Assembly: GCF_002211285.1 (NCBI RefSeq) | Contig: NZ_LOKX01000023.1 | Location: 124,001-188,000, forward strand | Reading direction: 5' to 3' | DNA length: 64,000 bases | DNA from: Rhizobium sp. R635 | GTDB taxonomy: Bacteria; Pseudomonadota; Alphaproteobacteria; Rhizobiales; Rhizobiaceae | Shown here: positions 41,305 through 50,468 of the stretch, in pieces | Layout: each line of letters opens with the position of its first letter | Numbering within the stretch: position 1 is the stretch's first letter | Notes under the pieces: model-generated | What the model was told of the DNA's origin: nothing | Seen by the model: the letters and a program-made list of their open reading frames with translations, nothing else | The model's database searches: none | Made by a program: the position numbers and the translations under genes

Positions 41305-42582
41305 ATGACCCGCATCACCGATCTCCGCGTCTTCGACCTCCGCTTTCCCACGTCGCAAAGCCTTGACGGCTCCGATGCGATGAACCCCGATCCCGATTAT
41401 TCGGCCGCCTACGTCATTCTCGATACGGACACGCCCGGTCTTGCCGGCCACGGCCTGACCTTCACCATTGGCCGCGGCAACGACATTTGCTGCATGGCGA
41501 TCGAGGCGATGCGCCATCTCGTCGTCGGCGCAGACCTTGCCGAGGTTCTCGCCCATCCAGGCAAGTTCTGGCGGCATCTGACGAGCGACAGCCAATTGCG
41601 TTGGATCGGCCCGGAAAAGGGCGCCATTCATCTGGCGACCGGCGCGGTCGTCAACGCCGTCTGGGATCTGCTCGCCAAGCAGGCCGGCAAGCCCGTCTGG
41701 CGGCTCGTCGCCGAAATGTCGCCTGAGGAGATCGCCGATATCGTCGACTACCGCTATCTCACCGACGTGCTGACACGCGACGAAGCGATCGACATTCTCA
41801 AGAAGGCGGAAGCCGGCAAGGCGGAGCGCATCGCCATCCTCGAAAAAGAGGGTTACGCCTGCTACACGACCTCGGCCGGCTGGCTGGGTTATGAGGACGA
41901 GAAGCTGCGCCGCCTTTGCCGGGAGGCGATCGACGCCGGCTTCAACCATATCAAGATGAAGGTCGGCCGCGATCTGGAAGACGATATCCGGCGCCTCAGG
42001 ATCGCCCGCGAGGTGATCGGTCCCGATCGCTATCTGATGATCGACGCCAACCAGGTCTGGGACGTCGGCCAGGCGATCGACTGGATCAAGGCGCTTTCGC
42101 CGGCCAAGCCCTTCTTCATCGAGGAACCCACAAGCCCGGACGATGTTGCCGGCCATCGCAAGATCCGCCAGGCGATCGCGCCGGTGAAGGTCGCGACCGG
42201 CGAGATGTGCCAGAACCGCATCATGTTCAAGCAGTTCATCGCCGAGGGCGCGATCGATATCGTGCAGATCGATTCCTGCCGCATGGGAGGGCTGAACGAG
42301 GTCCTCGCCGTGCTGCTGATCGCCGCGAAGTTCAATCTGCCGGTCTGGCCACATGCCGGCGGCGTCGGCCTCTGCGAATATGTACAGCACCTGTCGATGA
42401 TCGATTACCTCGCGGTGTCGGGCACCAAGGACGGCCGCGTCATCGAATATGTCGACCACCTGCACGAACATTTCGTCGATCCCTGCCGGATCGAGAACGC
42501 CGCTTACATGCCACCCAGCCTGCCGGGCTTCTCCATCGAGATGAAGCCGGCCTCGATCAGCAACTATACGTTTCCAGGCTAA
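41305..42582 (+). CDS. Enolase-superfamily dehydratase, probable L-fuconate dehydratase
   Basis: A 425-residue member of the mandelate racemase branch. The N-terminal capping part (DLRVFDLRFPTSQSLDGSDAMNPDPDYSAAYV) is characteristic of L-fuconate dehydratase. The barrel has the catalytic KMK (HIKMKVGRD), metal ligands in MIDANQVW, FIEEPTSPDD and VATGEMCQNR, and the base in WPHAGGVGLCEY. It dehydrates L-fuconate to 2-keto-3-deoxy-L-fuconate in the cytoplasm. GGGAGGA precedes the ATG. Together with the SDR and lactonase it forms the core of the non-phosphorylating L-fucose pathway; the first dehydrogenase, the aldolase and transport genes are not in this window. Confidence 0.88.
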   Translation: MTRITDLRVFDLRFPTSQSLDGSDAMNPDPDYSAAYVILDTDTPGLAGHGLTFTIGRGNDICCMAIEAMRHLVVGADLAEVLAHPGKFWRHLTSDSQLRWIGPEKGAIHLATGAVVNAVWDLLAKQAGKPVWRLVAEMSPEEIADIVDYRYLTDVLTRDEAIDILKKAEAGKAERIAILEKEGYACYTTSAGWLGYEDEKLRRLCREAIDAGFNHIKMKVGRDLEDDIRRLRIAREVIGPDRYLMIDANQVWDVGQAIDWIKALSPAKPFFIEEPTSPDDVAGHRKIRQAIAPVKVATGEMCQNRIMFKQFIAEGAIDIVQIDSCRMGGLNEVLAVLLIAAKFNLPVWPHAGGVGLCEYVQHLSMIDYLAVSGTKDGRVIEYVDHLHEHFVDPCRIENAAYMPPSLPGFSIEMKPASISNYTFPG

Positions 42583-42827
42583 GGAAATTTCGTCGGAACT
42601 GACGTATCAAATGCCGTCCGCATGATCAGTTCCGCCTCTCCATAGTCTTTCCTCACCGGCCGCAGGCTTCCAATCTGGAAGGGCTGCTCCAATTCTCTTG
42701 GAGGCGGCGAAGCTTGCTTTTTTTAGCTGTCAGGAATATTTTTGAAACGTGAATGTGGAGGGGGCTCTGCACCAGCGGGCCAGCAAATTTTATTGAGCAG
42801 AAACAATAGAATGTTTGCGATCGAGCC

Positions 42828-45407
42828 ATGCCCAAGTTTCACGATGTCAAGAGACTGTGCGCCTATCTGCTGACCGCCGCGGCAATACTGCTGTCGGCCG
42901 CCGTCGCGCATGCCGCGGTCACCGAAGAGAAGGGACGCCGCGTCGCGCTCGTCATCGGCAACTCGGTCTATAAGACGCTGCCCTCGCTTCCCAATCCCGC
43001 CAATGATGTCGAAGAGGTCTCGAACACGCTGCGCGCAGCCGGTTTCGACGTGACGATCGGCGTCAATGTCGACCGCATCGCGCTCGAAGATACGGTGCGC
43101 CGTTTCCTGCGCTCGACCGGCAACGCCGAAGCCGGCCTCATCTATTATTCAGGCCACGGCATCCAGGTGGGCGGCCAGAATTTCATCGTGCCGGTCGATG
43201 CCACGCTGGAAACACCCTATGACGTCGAGACGCAGACCATGCCGCTCGACCTCATCCTGAACCACCTCAAGCAGAATTCGCGCGTGCAGTTGATCTTCCT
43301 CGATGCTTGCCGCAACAACCCGTTCAACGCACAGAAATTCTGGATGGCTGAAAAGCTGGAGCCGATCGGCGCGACGCGGGGGCTTGCGCGCATCGACAGC
43401 GACCTCGGCAGCCTGATCGCCTTCTCCACCGAACCGGGCCAGGTGGCCCTCGACGGCGAGGGGGCGCTCAGCCCCTATTCCGAATCCTTCATCAAGCGCG
43501 CCAGCGAACCCAACAAGGAAATCCGCCAAGTCCTGACCGATGTGCGCCGCGACGTGATCGCCATGACCAACGGCAAGCAGGTGCCCTGGGAAAACTCCTC
43601 GCTGATGGACAGCTTCTATTTCATCCCGGCGCCGCCGCCGCCAAGTGTGGAGCCGATGCAGCAGGCGAGCGTGCCGGAAGGAGCCGCAGCCACGAAGCTG
43701 ACGATCGCACCCCCGCATGACGAGACCGGTTCGGCGCTGCTCGTCACCATCAACCAACTCCCCCAGACCGGCAAGCTCAGCTTCGACGGCAAGCCGCTGG
43801 AGCAGGGCGCCAAGCTTCCCGCCGCGGCGCTGACGGCGCTGACCTATGATTCATCGGGCGTTGCGGCCGGCACCGTCGGCCTAATCGGTTATACCGTGAG
43901 CGATCCTTACGGCCAGGCGACTCAGGGCGTGGTCGCCATCACCGTTTCGGCCGATGCCGGGGCCAAGCTGGCCCAGCTCGAACAGGAGAAACAGGCGCGG
44001 CTTGCCGATGCCGGCGCCTATCTGAAGGAACTGCCGCGTGATATCGACACGACGATCGGCGTCGGCCCCATCAAGGCCAACCTTCCCGTAGTCCCGGCTT
44101 CGGGCGCGGAAATGACCTTCAAGGTCGCCGCCCTGCCAGACAAGGGCACGCTGCGCGCCGCAGACCGGGTGATCGGGCTTGGCCACGTGCTTGAGGCAGC
44201 GGATATTCCAGCTCTATCCTACGAGCCGCAGATCGGCACGGAAAACCAGACCTTCGCCATGACGCTGCAGGCCGCCAACGACGACCTGCCGCCCGCAACC
44301 GTCACCTTCAAACCGACCCTCGACGCCTGCGACACCGCAGCCGCAGCCCCCCTCGACCTGCAGGGCGTGACCGCAGGCAAGCTGCCGAACGAGATCGATC
44401 CGGACGTGGCTGTGCCCGCCTGCACGGAGGCGATGAAAACCTATCCCGAGGTCGCACGCTTCGTCTACCAACTCGGCCGCGCCCAGCTTGCCAACCGCGA
44501 GACGAAGACGGCCTTTGCGACGATTAAGAAGGCTATGGATGCGGGGCATGTAAGGGCGATCTACGAACTGTCGAGCCTCTATGAATTCGGCGCTTCCGTT
44601 CCGCGCGACGCCGCCAAGGCAAGTCAGATCGCCAAGGGTGGCGCTGCCAAGGGCGATCCCTTCGCCCTGCTTAGCTACGGCAAGGCTCTCTATTACGGCC
44701 GCGGCATCAAGGCCGACCAGCAAGAAGGATTGCGCTTGATCCTAAAGGCTGCCGATCTCGGCCATACCTATGCGATGAACGAGCTCGGCTACATCTTCCT
44801 GAACGGTGTCAACGTTCCCGCCGATCCGGATCGCGGCATCCGCTTCTATGAGGCAGGCGTCGAACGGAACGACATCTATTCCCTGAACAATCTCGCTTTA
44901 GTGTATCGCCTGGGAAAGAGTGCGCCGCAGGACCTTCCCAAAGCAATCGATCTCTTCACGCGGGCGGCGGAAGGTGGCCAGCCCTATGCTCCGACAAATC
45001 TCGGGCGCATGTATCGCGACGGTGTCGGCGTTGCCGCTGATAAGGCCGAAGCGGTGAAGTGGCTGGAGATGGGCGCGGAGCGCGGCGATTACTGGGGTGC
45101 ACTCGACCGCGCCAATCTGGCGAAGGAAGAAGGCACGGACGCAGACAGCCTTGCCACTGCGGCTCGTTATTTCGCACTGGCGACCGCAATCAACATGCCG
45201 GGCAGCGGCGATCCGAAAAACCAGGCGCTGGCTGAACTCAAGAAGCTGCCTGCTGCGGCAAAGAAGCAAGCAGAAGAGGCCTTTGCCGCCGAGCTGACTG
45301 CAGAGGAACAGAAGGCAATTCCCAAGTCCAAATCGCCGGACGACAGGCTCGTCAAGCTCGCCAAGGCGACGTGGGTCAAGCGAAATCCGAGATACGATCT
45401 CTTCTAA
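42828..45407 (+). CDS. Exported caspase-like (C14) protein with C-terminal Sel1 repeats
   Basis: An 859-residue protein with a signal peptide (about residues 10-29, ending AHA). Residues 35-265 are a caspase-fold domain with VALVIGNSVY and both catalytic residues present (YYSGHG with H110; FLDACRNNP with C161). A middle region of Ig-like or repeat character follows. Residues about 560-820 form Sel1-type repeats (ALLSYGKALYYGRGIKADQQEGLRL and similar), a protein-interaction scaffold. It is likely periplasmic. Its target is unknown. It is unrelated in arrangement to the two caspase-like proteins at 52-56 kb but may belong to the same envelope system. Confidence 0.85.
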   Translation: MPKFHDVKRLCAYLLTAAAILLSAAVAHAAVTEEKGRRVALVIGNSVYKTLPSLPNPANDVEEVSNTLRAAGFDVTIGVNVDRIALEDTVRRFLRSTGNAEAGLIYYSGHGIQVGGQNFIVPVDATLETPYDVETQTMPLDLILNHLKQNSRVQLIFLDACRNNPFNAQKFWMAEKLEPIGATRGLARIDSDLGSLIAFSTEPGQVALDGEGALSPYSESFIKRASEPNKEIRQVLTDVRRDVIAMTNGKQVPWENSSLMDSFYFIPAPPPPSVEPMQQASVPEGAAATKLTIAPPHDETGSALLVTINQLPQTGKLSFDGKPLEQGAKLPAAALTALTYDSSGVAAGTVGLIGYTVSDPYGQATQGVVAITVSADAGAKLAQLEQEKQARLADAGAYLKELPRDIDTTIGVGPIKANLPVVPASGAEMTFKVAALPDKGTLRAADRVIGLGHVLEAADIPALSYEPQIGTENQTFAMTLQAANDDLPPATVTFKPTLDACDTAAAAPLDLQGVTAGKLPNEIDPDVAVPACTEAMKTYPEVARFVYQLGRAQLANRETKTAFATIKKAMDAGHVRAIYELSSLYEFGASVPRDAAKASQIAKGGAAKGDPFALLSYGKALYYGRGIKADQQEGLRLILKAADLGHTYAMNELGYIFLNGVNVPADPDRGIRFYEAGVERNDIYSLNNLALVYRLGKSAPQDLPKAIDLFTRAAEGGQPYAPTNLGRMYRDGVGVAADKAEAVKWLEMGAERGDYWGALDRANLAKEEGTDADSLATAARYFALATAINMPGSGDPKNQALAELKKLPAAAKKQAEEAFAAELTAEEQKAIPKSKSPDDRLVKLAKATWVKRNPRYDLF

Positions 45408-45431
45408 AATGGCGATCCGGGGGCGCCTTAC

Positions 45432-46121
45432 ATGACCAGAAAGCTCATCATCCGTGTTCTGCTTTGCTCGACCTTTCTCGCCGGCTCAGGGGCGATCCTG
45501 CAGAGTTGCATTTTCGATCCGGGCACCCAGACCCTGTTCAGCAGTCAAGAGCCGACCAGCCAGCAGTCTGTCAGGAAACAGACTCCAGCGGTCAGAAAGG
45601 TAGCCGCGCCGGGCAATCAAACGACTTTTGGCCGCTCAGGTAATGATTCCGGTTCGAGCTCATCCGGTTCGGGCGGGTCTTCCGGCTCTAGCGGTTCCTC
45701 TGGTTCCAGCAGCTCCTCGGGTTCAAGCAGTTCTTCCAGCTCGAGCAGTTCCTCTAGCTCTTCCTCCAGTTCGAGCTCCACCGGCGGTTCGTGGTCGGAT
45801 CGCCGCCTGAAGACCGATATCCGTCGGCTCGGCACCTCGGCTCAAGGCATACCGGTCTATGTCTTCCGCTACATCTGGGGAGGCCCGATGTTCGTCGGCA
45901 CGATGGCGCAGGATCTGCTGGCGATCAGGCCAGAGGCCGTCATCGAAACCGGATCGGGCTATTATATGGTCGATTACGACAAGCTCGATATCGCGATGAT
46001 TTCGCTTCCGGGGGATGCATCTTCTCTGACGGCTGAAGCAGTGGTAGCGCTTGCGGGGCAGTCGGCTCGGATGCGCTCTTCAGACCACCGCCGGCAGCTT
46101 GCCTCCCAAACGGCACGCTGA
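45432..46121 (+). CDS. Poly-Ser protein with C-terminal endosialidase-type (S74) intramolecular chaperone domain
   Basis: A 229-residue protein. The N-terminus looks like a lipoprotein signal (LQSC, Cys26). Residues about 70-118 are almost only Ser and Gly. The C-terminal domain begins WSDRRLKTDIRRLG and continues PVYVFRYIWGGPMFVGTMAQDLLAIRPEAV. That matches the self-cleaving Peptidase_S74 domain with the Ser-Lys dyad at S122 and K127. Such domains normally end phage tail fibres, but rhizobial genomes carry short non-phage versions. It starts 24 nt after the caspase-Sel1 gene and is probably cotranscribed with it. Confidence 0.75.
   Translation: MTRKLIIRVLLCSTFLAGSGAILQSCIFDPGTQTLFSSQEPTSQQSVRKQTPAVRKVAAPGNQTTFGRSGNDSGSSSSGSGGSSGSSGSSGSSSSSGSSSSSSSSSSSSSSSSSSSTGGSWSDRRLKTDIRRLGTSAQGIPVYVFRYIWGGPMFVGTMAQDLLAIRPEAVIETGSGYYMVDYDKLDIAMISLPGDASSLTAEAVVALAGQSARMRSSDHRRQLASQTAR
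45648..45780 (+). repeat. Low-complexity Ser/Gly coding tract
   Basis: About 44 codons are nearly all Ser with some Gly, written with varied codons (TCC, TCG, AGC, TCT, AGT). Varied codons argue against recent slippage expansion and suggest selection for a flexible linker. The tract may vary in length between strains. Confidence 0.85.
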
Positions 46122-46167
46122 TCGAGAAGGCGAGCGTGTGCCATCTCCGAAGGACCGGGATACCCTG

Positions 46168-47397
46168 ATGGGAAGCCCTCTCGTCATTCAGGCTGCGACC
46201 ATTGTCGGAGGCATCGTCGGCATTGCGCTCTCGGCCTATCTGCGACTCGAGCCCGGCAAGGCGATGGCGTTTGCCTTGCTCTGCCTGCTTCTTGCCTGGA
46301 TCGCCGCTGACGGCATACCAGCGGCGCGCCGGGCTTATGCATCGAGAACGAAGCGGGAGGAGGCCGGCACTGCCTTCTGGCGTCGTATCGGAACGAAGCT
46401 CGTCGGCCTCGCCGCGCTTTTCGGCATGGCCGTCATCGCCTGTTCGGTCTTTCCGTTTTTCACGCAATCGTCGGCAGTCCAATGGGTCATCGAGGCCAGC
46501 CATACGACCATCCCCATTTCTATCGCGCTTGCCATTGCCACCATTCTCTATGTCATGGCCACCGATCTGATCGCAGAAGAGCCCGACGATTATCTCAATC
46601 AGGTTGGGCGCGCAGTTTTGATGCAGGATTTTCGTGAGGAAGACGTGCTGTTCGCATTGCGCCTGCTTGCGATCAAATGCTTCTTTCTTGTGTTGATGTT
46701 CTCAGGCGGCATGAAGGGTGTTGCCGATCTCGTGGACAAGCCGGCATGGGCGTTTCCGCCGCTCTCGGCTGCCTGGTTCGAAGGCCTGATGCGGCTTGCC
46801 TTTCTTGTCGACATCGTGCTTGCGGCCGGCGGGTACATCGCCACCTTCAAGCTTTTCGGATGGCATGTCAGGGCGACGGAGACGACGGTCCTTGGCTGGC
46901 TCGTCTGCCTCATCTGCTACGAGCCGTTTTTTCCCGTGATTTCACAGGCCTTTGTCCCTTATGGCGAAGGGCCAGGTTGGGAAAGCGTGATACCGGAGGG
47001 ATCGGCGGCGTTTATTCTCTGGAGCTCGGCGACGCTGCTTTGTACTCTGGTTTATGTCTGGGCAACCATCGCCTTCGGGCCGCGCTTCTCCAATCTCACC
47101 CATCGCGGCATCATCACGTCAGGCCCCTACCGCTTCATCAAACATCCGGCCTATGTCTCGAAGAACATCGCCTGGTGGCTGTTTGCGCTTCCGGGCTTTA
47201 TCGCCAGCGGCCTCACTGAGGGACTTGCGCGGGCCGGTATGCTTGCGATTGTCAGCCTTATCTATCTGCTGCGCGCACGCGCCGAGGAGCGCATGCTCAG
47301 CAAAGATCCAGCCTATCGGGATTATGCGGCACGCGTAGCCGCACATGGCCTTCTGGCGATGGCGAAGCGGCGGTTGGCATCACGACCCGCGGCGTGA
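46168..47397 (+). CDS. Polytopic membrane protein with C-terminal ICMT-like methyltransferase domain
   Basis: A 409-residue membrane protein with about nine hydrophobic segments. The last 110 residues contain GPYRFIKHPAYVSKNIAWWL and AEERMLSKDPAYRDYAARV, the signature of isoprenylcysteine carboxyl methyltransferase (ICMT/PEMT) family enzymes that use SAM at the membrane. The start at 46168 is preferred over the open frame from 46051, which would overlap the preceding gene; a GTG at 46138 is an alternative. The methyl acceptor is unknown; bacterial members probably modify lipids or small molecules. Confidence 0.75.
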   Translation: MGSPLVIQAATIVGGIVGIALSAYLRLEPGKAMAFALLCLLLAWIAADGIPAARRAYASRTKREEAGTAFWRRIGTKLVGLAALFGMAVIACSVFPFFTQSSAVQWVIEASHTTIPISIALAIATILYVMATDLIAEEPDDYLNQVGRAVLMQDFREEDVLFALRLLAIKCFFLVLMFSGGMKGVADLVDKPAWAFPPLSAAWFEGLMRLAFLVDIVLAAGGYIATFKLFGWHVRATETTVLGWLVCLICYEPFFPVISQAFVPYGEGPGWESVIPEGSAAFILWSSATLLCTLVYVWATIAFGPRFSNLTHRGIITSGPYRFIKHPAYVSKNIAWWLFALPGFIASGLTEGLARAGMLAIVSLIYLLRARAEERMLSKDPAYRDYAARVAAHGLLAMAKRRLASRPAA

Positions 47398-47403
47398 GAC
47401 TGC

Positions 47404-49008
47404 TCAGCCATCCAGCCCCTTGAAGCGCACCGGCTGGTAGCCGCGCATCAGCAGGCTGCCGAGCGAATAGGTGTTGCGGCAGACGCGGCCCTTGCAGGCG
47501 TTCGGCGAGGCCTCCATCACCTCCACCTTCTTGTCATCCGTGAAGCGCATGAACAGCAGGACGTGCGAGCCCGGCTTGTTCAGCGCGTCACCCGGGCGCA
47601 TCGACCAGGGGTCGGAGAGGCGCTTGGTGATCCCGGGCATGGCGCGCGTCGACACATGCATCTTCAGGCCCCAGGCGTCGCTGACGAAGCCGGAGCAATC
47701 GACGCCGAGAATGTTGGATTGCGGCGCGCTCTTGGTGCAGACATTGCCGGCGGTCTGGCCTTTTTCAACGCCGCTGATGAAACCCTCGAGCGGCGTCTTG
47801 CAGCCCCAGCAGTAAGGGACGCCCTTTACCGTCTGGCCGCGCTTGCCGATCAGGTAGATCGGGCGGCGCAGCCGGTTCATGTTGGCGCAGCCCGGTCCGG
47901 GATCTCCGCCGTAGGCCGTCGGCGTTACCAGCCAGTTCAGAGTCTCGAAGCCGATGGCGCGCTCGATGACGTCGCCCCGCGATTTCGGCACGATCGCGAC
48001 CTTCGGCGCCTTGCCGGGCTTGCCTGTGTTCAGCGGCTTTGCGGGTTTGGCGACGGCGAGCTTGCGGCCGGGCTCGCGCCCGTCGAGTTTCAGCACCTGC
48101 GCCCGGCTTTCCTGCGAACGGAGAAAGAGCACGTCGCCGCGCGGGCCGATCGCGACGAAGCGCCTTGAAAATACCGTGCCGGCTTCGATCGGCAGGTCGT
48201 AGACGCGGTCCATCGCTCCGTTCGGCGTAAAGCGCACGACCAGCATGCCGGTACGATCGGGCCGGTCGGCGGGTACGAGTTCGACCAGCGCATAGGGCCT
48301 GCCTGTCGTATCGATGTCGAGAAGCTCGACGGTGCCGATCCGTCCATCGGAGGCGAGCTGCAGCGAGAGGAAATTCTCTTCCGAACTGCTGCGCCGAAGC
48401 AGGATTTCCGCCTTGTCGTTCGTAGACGAGACTTCCGCGACAATATCGCCGAGCCCGCGGCTCGGCACATATTGGATGACGGGGGGGCGAGCCTCGGGCC
48501 GGCTGGTGCTGCGGCCGATCTCGTCGATGATGCTGTTCAGCGGCCCCGGCGGCACCGATCCCATCGAGGCAAAGACCGAGCGTGTGTAGTCGTCGGCATC
48601 GCCGCCATCGACGGCGCGCAGCGTCTGCGACCGGCCGTCGGCATCGGTAGAACGCTCGAGCGGCACGATGCCATCCGACCAGAGATAGAGTTCGTTATGG
48701 ACGACGGCGAGATCCTCCGGCGCGGCATTCTCCGGCAGCGGCAGGATTTCCGGATCGGCCTGCGAGCGCTCGGCATCGACGGCAAGCACCCGGCCGTTGT
48801 TCTGGTCGAGGATGTAGATGGTGCCGTCGTCGCCGACGGTGATCGCCGCAGGCCCGGATGCCTCCACTTCCTCGCCGGCGGAGATGATCCCGACCGAACG
48901 CGCACCGTCGCCGCTGCGAAGCTCGATCATCACAGTGTCTTTGGCGAAAATCGGCGAGGCGACCGCAAGTGCCGCGGCAAACAGAATATGCGACCCTGAA
49001 CTACGCAT
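47404..49008 (-). CDS. Exported beta-propeller protein with C-terminal NlpC/P60-like domain
   Basis: A 534-residue protein with a signal peptide (about residues 1-22, AxA-type cleavage before KDTV). Residues 25-310 form a propeller-like region (ITVGDDGTIYILDQNNGRVLAVD). A Lys/Pro linker follows. Residues about 370-530 form an NlpC/P60-like cysteine peptidase domain with GVDCSGFVSDAWG (C438) and SHVLLFM (H482), usual in peptidoglycan endopeptidases. PYCWGCKTP is an additional Cys pair. It is convergent with the ICMT-like gene, with 6 nt between the stops. It may remodel or bind peptidoglycan; the propeller partner is unknown. Confidence 0.82.
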   Translation of the reverse strand: MRSSGSHILFAAALAVASPIFAKDTVMIELRSGDGARSVGIISAGEEVEASGPAAITVGDDGTIYILDQNNGRVLAVDAERSQADPEILPLPENAAPEDLAVVHNELYLWSDGIVPLERSTDADGRSQTLRAVDGGDADDYTRSVFASMGSVPPGPLNSIIDEIGRSTSRPEARPPVIQYVPSRGLGDIVAEVSSTNDKAEILLRRSSSEENFLSLQLASDGRIGTVELLDIDTTGRPYALVELVPADRPDRTGMLVVRFTPNGAMDRVYDLPIEAGTVFSRRFVAIGPRGDVLFLRSQESRAQVLKLDGREPGRKLAVAKPAKPLNTGKPGKAPKVAIVPKSRGDVIERAIGFETLNWLVTPTAYGGDPGPGCANMNRLRRPIYLIGKRGQTVKGVPYCWGCKTPLEGFISGVEKGQTAGNVCTKSAPQSNILGVDCSGFVSDAWGLKMHVSTRAMPGITKRLSDPWSMRPGDALNKPGSHVLLFMRFTDDKKVEVMEASPNACKGRVCRNTYSLGSLLMRGYQPVRFKGLDG

Positions 49009-49151
49009 TGCCTCGACCCCCGAAAGACCGTCAAGTCCTTAAAATGTTAGGATAGATGCGCCTCCTCAGCAAGCCGTTGCTTTCCAAACGATTTGGAGAT
49101 CTGCCCCGGCGATAGTACAAGTTCATCGTCTCGAAGTTTTGCTGGCAGGGA

Positions 49152-49748
49152 ATGCTTATGCTGGAATGGAACGGTGACGAATTGGCGCTCGATGTCAGCC
49201 TGCTGGAGCAGGTGCGCGCGGCCAGAATAGGCTTCTCCGATCGCGTCTGCGCGGCCTCGGCCAGCACGGACGAGAAGCATCTGGCGCAGCTGCGCTCCGA
49301 GCCGACCTATCTGATGGCCGAGTTCCTCTATTCCATGAAAGTCTTCGGTATCAACACTGCCGAGGATATCGAGCGTTTCGCCGATCTGCACAACGACTAT
49401 GTGGTTTCGCTCACCCGCGATCCGGCCAAGCTGCAGCGCCTGGGGCTTTCACAGGATCGCGCGCTCGCCTCGATGTTCACGGCCGACACCAAGCCGCGGC
49501 TGATCCAGAACTGGGCGGAAAAGGCAGGGGCGATCGACCAGTCCAATCTCGCCCGTTTCCTCGTCGCCGTCATGTCGAGCGAGACCTGCCGCAAGACGCT
49601 GATCGATTTCGAGACGGCGGGCTTCATGCAGCGCAAGCGCTCGCCCTACGGCACCATGGTCGTCTGGTCGACCGGCAAGATCGAGGAGATCTTCGGCGAG
49701 ATGCTGCGCAATCTCCGCCTCGGCCTGCAGCAGATGAAGATCCTTTGA
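49152..49748 (+). CDS. Conserved hypothetical protein, 198 residues
   Basis: A soluble, largely helical protein with no signal peptide. The C-terminal part (FLVAVMSSETCRKTLIDFETAGFMQRKRSPYGTMVVWSTG) is compatible with a winged-helix regulatory fold: a helix followed by a hairpin with basic and aromatic residues. I recognise no named family. The ATG at 49158 (two codons in) is also possible and has better ribosome-site spacing. It is divergent from the NlpC/P60 gene across 143 bp. A role as a local regulator is possible but not shown. Confidence 0.65.
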   Translation: MLMLEWNGDELALDVSLLEQVRAARIGFSDRVCAASASTDEKHLAQLRSEPTYLMAEFLYSMKVFGINTAEDIERFADLHNDYVVSLTRDPAKLQRLGLSQDRALASMFTADTKPRLIQNWAEKAGAIDQSNLARFLVAVMSSETCRKTLIDFETAGFMQRKRSPYGTMVVWSTGKIEEIFGEMLRNLRLGLQQMKIL

Positions 49749-49878
49749 TATCGGTGGCCGGCCGATTTCAACCCTCCCAATCGATTGGCACCGAGCGCCG
49801 TTGCCTTCCTTCTGGCCTCTCCCTATTGTCGTCGTGACTGCCGTACTGGCCCATCAGCTCGATAACGGATTGACGACC

Positions 49879-50256
49879 ATGACGAAATCCCGGCTCATAA
49901 CCCTGTCGATCGGCCTTCTCCTGGCGCTTGAGATGCCCGGGCTTGGCTATGCCGGGCCGGTCGAGGATGCGCTTGCGGCGCGCAATCCCGCGCTCGCGGC
50001 ACTGCGCCAGCATGACGAAAAGGCCTTTGCCTCAGCTGTCGCGATCATCGCCGAGCATGAACGCGCCGAGGGTCTGACGCCCGGCGAAAGCAAGCTGCCG
50101 GATGCGACTTCGCCCGGCCGCGACATGGGCGCGGGCGCCGGCAAGGAATTCACATCGGACAATCCGGATATTCTTTGGCTCTATAATTCCTCGCCGGAGG
50201 GTATGAGCGACCTGATCTCGATTTTGAAATCGGCAGGCCAGAAACCCAAGAACTAA
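49879..50256 (+). CDS. Small exported hypothetical protein, 125 residues
   Basis: The N-terminus is a signal peptide (ITLSIGLLLALEMPGLGYAG). The mature part of about 100 residues is polar, with EDALAARNPALAALRQHDEK and a Gly/Asp-rich stretch (SPGRDMGAGAGKEF). The ATG at 49879 is chosen over the upstream ATG at 49801 because it places the hydrophobic segment at the N-terminus. No known domain. It lies 212 bp upstream of the OmpA/caspase/protease operon and could be part of the same exported system. Confidence 0.6.
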   Translation: MTKSRLITLSIGLLLALEMPGLGYAGPVEDALAARNPALAALRQHDEKAFASAVAIIAEHERAEGLTPGESKLPDATSPGRDMGAGAGKEFTSDNPDILWLYNSSPEGMSDLISILKSAGQKPKN

Positions 50257-50468
50257 CATTCTTTCAGCAGTCGAACGGACTATAGAGAGCGGCGGATATT
50301 GCCGATCGCGAGTCTTGCTCACGTCTTTGCCCCGCCGGTTTCTTCGAGGCTCCAAATAATTTGTAACCCTCCCTCAAGCAAGACAGCCAAAGCCATCCCA
50401 ATTTCGCCGGTCAGTGCTATTCTCATCTTCAAGACAGTGTGAGATTGTTCGAAGAGGGAGGTTTTCCA

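Noticed and set aside
42687..42724. Terminator after the fuconate dehydratase gene
   Set aside because: A CTCCAA/TTGGAG hairpin is present, but the T-run begins 15 nt after the stem, so it does not fit a standard intrinsic terminator. The rest of the gap to 42827 shows nothing clear.
45648..45780. Poly-Ser tract as a frameshift or assembly artefact
   Set aside because: The frame stays open into an intact S74 domain and the Ser codons are varied, so it reads as a real linker.
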